From NCBI GenBank assembly GCA_045590955.1, contig JAZNSB010000030.1, positions 1 through 24,543 of the forward strand: DNA of 24,543 nt. Direction: 5' to 3'. Shown here piece after piece: positions 23,886-24,543 of the stretch. The stretch comes from JAZNSB01 sp045590955. Its GTDB lineage: Bacteria > Pseudomonadota > Alphaproteobacteria > RF32 > CAG-239. Numbering within the stretch: the stretch's first letter is position 1; each line of letters opens with the position of its first letter. The notes beneath the pieces were generated by a model that saw nothing but the letters and a program-made list of their open reading frames with translations, did not search any database and was not told where the DNA came from. Made by a program: the position numbers and the translations under genes.

Positions 23886-23908
23886 GGGGGATTTGTTTAA
23901 TTTTTTTT
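23861..23908 (+). terminator. Strong terminator of the ABC-histidine kinase operon (also serves the minus strand)
   Basis: A perfect 13-bp inverted repeat (23861-23873 with 23886-23898), including five consecutive C-G pairs, has a 12-base loop that contains the kinase stop codon, then an eight-T run. On the minus strand the stem is followed by five T's, so it can also end transcription of the small membrane-protein gene, whose stop codon lies at its edge (23897-23899). Confidence 0.92.
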
Positions 23909-24220
23909 CTTGTGCCAGTTAAATAAACTTGTGGCACTGAAAAGTAGCAGTAATCCTGCTGTGATGTATATCCATGGTGCCAAGGTTGATTCCAAAAACA
24001 AGAGAGACATTAAAATTGTTGCTAAAAAACAACAATAACTAAGCCATCTTTGTTTAAGGTTTTTGCCGGTGAGGGCAAAAATGACCGTGACAATCAGACA
24101 CGGAATAAACCAAGAGGCAATGTCGTCTAAATTGATTTCGCTCGGAAAACATGACAGCACAATGGTTGTAAACAGAAAAATAAATGCCAAATATATTTGG
24201 CAAAAACGTTGTTTCCACAT
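23897..24220 (-). CDS. Small hypothetical membrane protein, four predicted helices
   Basis: A 107-aa product that I do not recognise. It has about four hydrophobic segments (residues 8-24, 34-51, 58-75, 81-97), short connecting loops, and a basic end HKKKN, suggesting an inner-membrane protein with cytoplasmic C-terminus. The upstream sequence of the ATG at 24220 is A/T only with no Shine-Dalgarno motif, so it may be weakly translated, leaderless, or begin elsewhere. Hydrophobic character over the full length, a stop codon next to a terminator, and the absence of any other gene in the interval support a real gene. Its context, between the kinase operon and a tRNA, says nothing about function. 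Confidence 0.6.
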   Translation of the reverse strand: MWKQRFCQIYLAFIFLFTTIVLSCFPSEINLDDIASWFIPCLIVTVIFALTGKNLKQRWLSYCCFLATILMSLLFLESTLAPWIYITAGLLLLFSATSLFNWHKKKN

Positions 24221-24310
24221 AATTGTTTTTTATTTAATTAAAATTTTACGGTATTTTAGTGCAGAAAACAGATATTTGCAAGAAATTTTATAAAAATTTA
24301 AAAAAAAGAC

Positions 24311-24339
24311 TTGATTTATTATTTTTAATTATGTATAAC
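24311..24339 (+). promoter_or_regulatory. Promoter of tRNA-Val
   Basis: TTGATT (24311-24316) and TATAAC (24334-24339) are separated by the ideal 17 bases and lie 20 bases before the tRNA 5' end. This is the best-matched promoter in the window. Confidence 0.7.
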
Positions 24340-24358
24340 AACCTCACTAACGTGATGA

Positions 24359-24434
24359 GGGCGCTTAGCTCAGCTGGAAGAGCATCTCGTTTACACCGAG
24401 AGGGTCGGGAGTTCGAACCTCTCAGCGCCCACCA
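24359..24434 (+). tRNA. tRNA-Val (anticodon TAC)
   Basis: The 76-base gene has acceptor arms GGGCGCT and AGCGCCC, discriminator A, an encoded CCA, the D-arm motif AGCTCAGCTGGAAGAGC, an anticodon arm TCTCG-TTTACAC-CGAGA with TAC, and T-loop TTCGAAC. It closely resembles the E. coli tRNA-Val(TAC). Confidence 0.97.
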
Positions 24435-24439
24435 ATTTT

Positions 24440-24467
24440 AAGCCACCTTTTTTAAGGTGGTTTTTTT
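24440..24467 (+). terminator. Terminator of tRNA-Val
   Basis: CCACCTT (24443-24449) pairs with AAGGTGG (24454-24460) around a 4-base T loop, with G-T and A-U pairs extending the stem, followed by a T run. It begins six bases after the tRNA. Confidence 0.85.
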
Positions 24468-24490
24468 ATGCTTAAACATTTTTCTTTAGG

Positions 24491-24543
24491 TTCAAACTCC
24501 CTCGGGAGTTCGGTCTTACTTCGTAAGTTTCGTATTAAAATAC
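24491..24543. repeat. Palindrome-rich sequence running out of the window
   Basis: Two adjacent small palindromes: AACTCC-CTCG-GGAGTT (24495-24510) and CTTAC-TTC-GTAAG (24515-24527). They are more GC-rich than the surrounding intergenic DNA and have no T run, so they are not obvious terminators. They could be part of a REP-like intergenic repeat, or structured RNA; only the edge is visible. Confidence 0.35.

Noticed and set aside
24259..24441. 60-codon open frame across tRNA-Val
   Set aside because: Most of it is the tRNA gene and its promoter read as protein; no ribosome-binding site and no family resemblance.

Overview
This is an AT-rich, densely packed chromosomal segment of a Gram-negative bacterium, most likely a low-GC member of the Alphaproteobacteria. 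Several signs point there: lipid A/LPS genes (lpxK, waaA, a DUF374 acyltransferase); the alphaproteobacterial gene order rlpA-dacA-tmk-holB followed by metG/tatD; MlaD next to a DUF2155 protein; and a 79-aa FliN of the usual alphaproteobacterial kind. The lineage is inferred from gene content and order only; no marker-gene tree was possible. I see no insertion sequence, prophage, CRISPR array or toxin-antitoxin locus.

Layout. (1) 1-2761, minus strand: a compact operon fliN, DUF374 acyltransferase, waaA, lpxK (the last cut by the window edge), which builds lipid A-Kdo but begins with an isolated flagellar-switch gene. (2) 2936-5852, plus strand: lon with its own promoter and terminator, then the HU gene with its own promoter and terminator. 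(3) 5976-6158, minus strand: tRNA-Ser(TGA) with promoter and terminator. (4) 6227-16860, plus strand: an MltB-type lytic transglycosylase; the rlpA-dacA-tmk-holB-tatD run; then a DHH phosphoesterase, metG, a membrane-anchored nuclease-fold protein and trkH, with gaps of at most 8 bases or short overlaps. (5) 16861-18861, minus strand: two tandem mlaD-like genes and a DUF2155 protein with a very long acidic tail, meeting trkH stop-to-stop with no spacer. (6) 19005-23885, plus strand: an operon of ABC ATPase, ABC-2 permease, GldG-like auxiliary protein, DUF4340 protein and a sensor-less histidine kinase, closed by a strong hairpin terminator. (7) 23897-24543: a small four-helix membrane protein on the minus strand, tRNA-Val(TAC) on the plus strand with promoter and terminator, and a palindrome-rich stretch that runs out of the window.

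How the genes work together. Much of the window concerns the envelope: lipid A assembly and Kdo transfer (region 1), septal and general peptidoglycan remodelling (MltB, RlpA, DacA), phospholipid trafficking (MlaD) and an uncharacterised membrane ABC system. Housekeeping functions (dTMP synthesis, clamp loading, Met-tRNA charging, proteolysis, nucleoid packaging, K+ uptake) are interleaved. The least understood part is region 6, where a GldA/F/G-like ABC complex plus DUF4340 is translationally coupled to an orphan histidine kinase with no response regulator nearby. Regions of secondary interest are the FliN gene in the LPS operon, the MlaD pair with the acidic DUF2155 protein, the E. coli-like MetRS, and an RBS-masking hairpin before rlpA.
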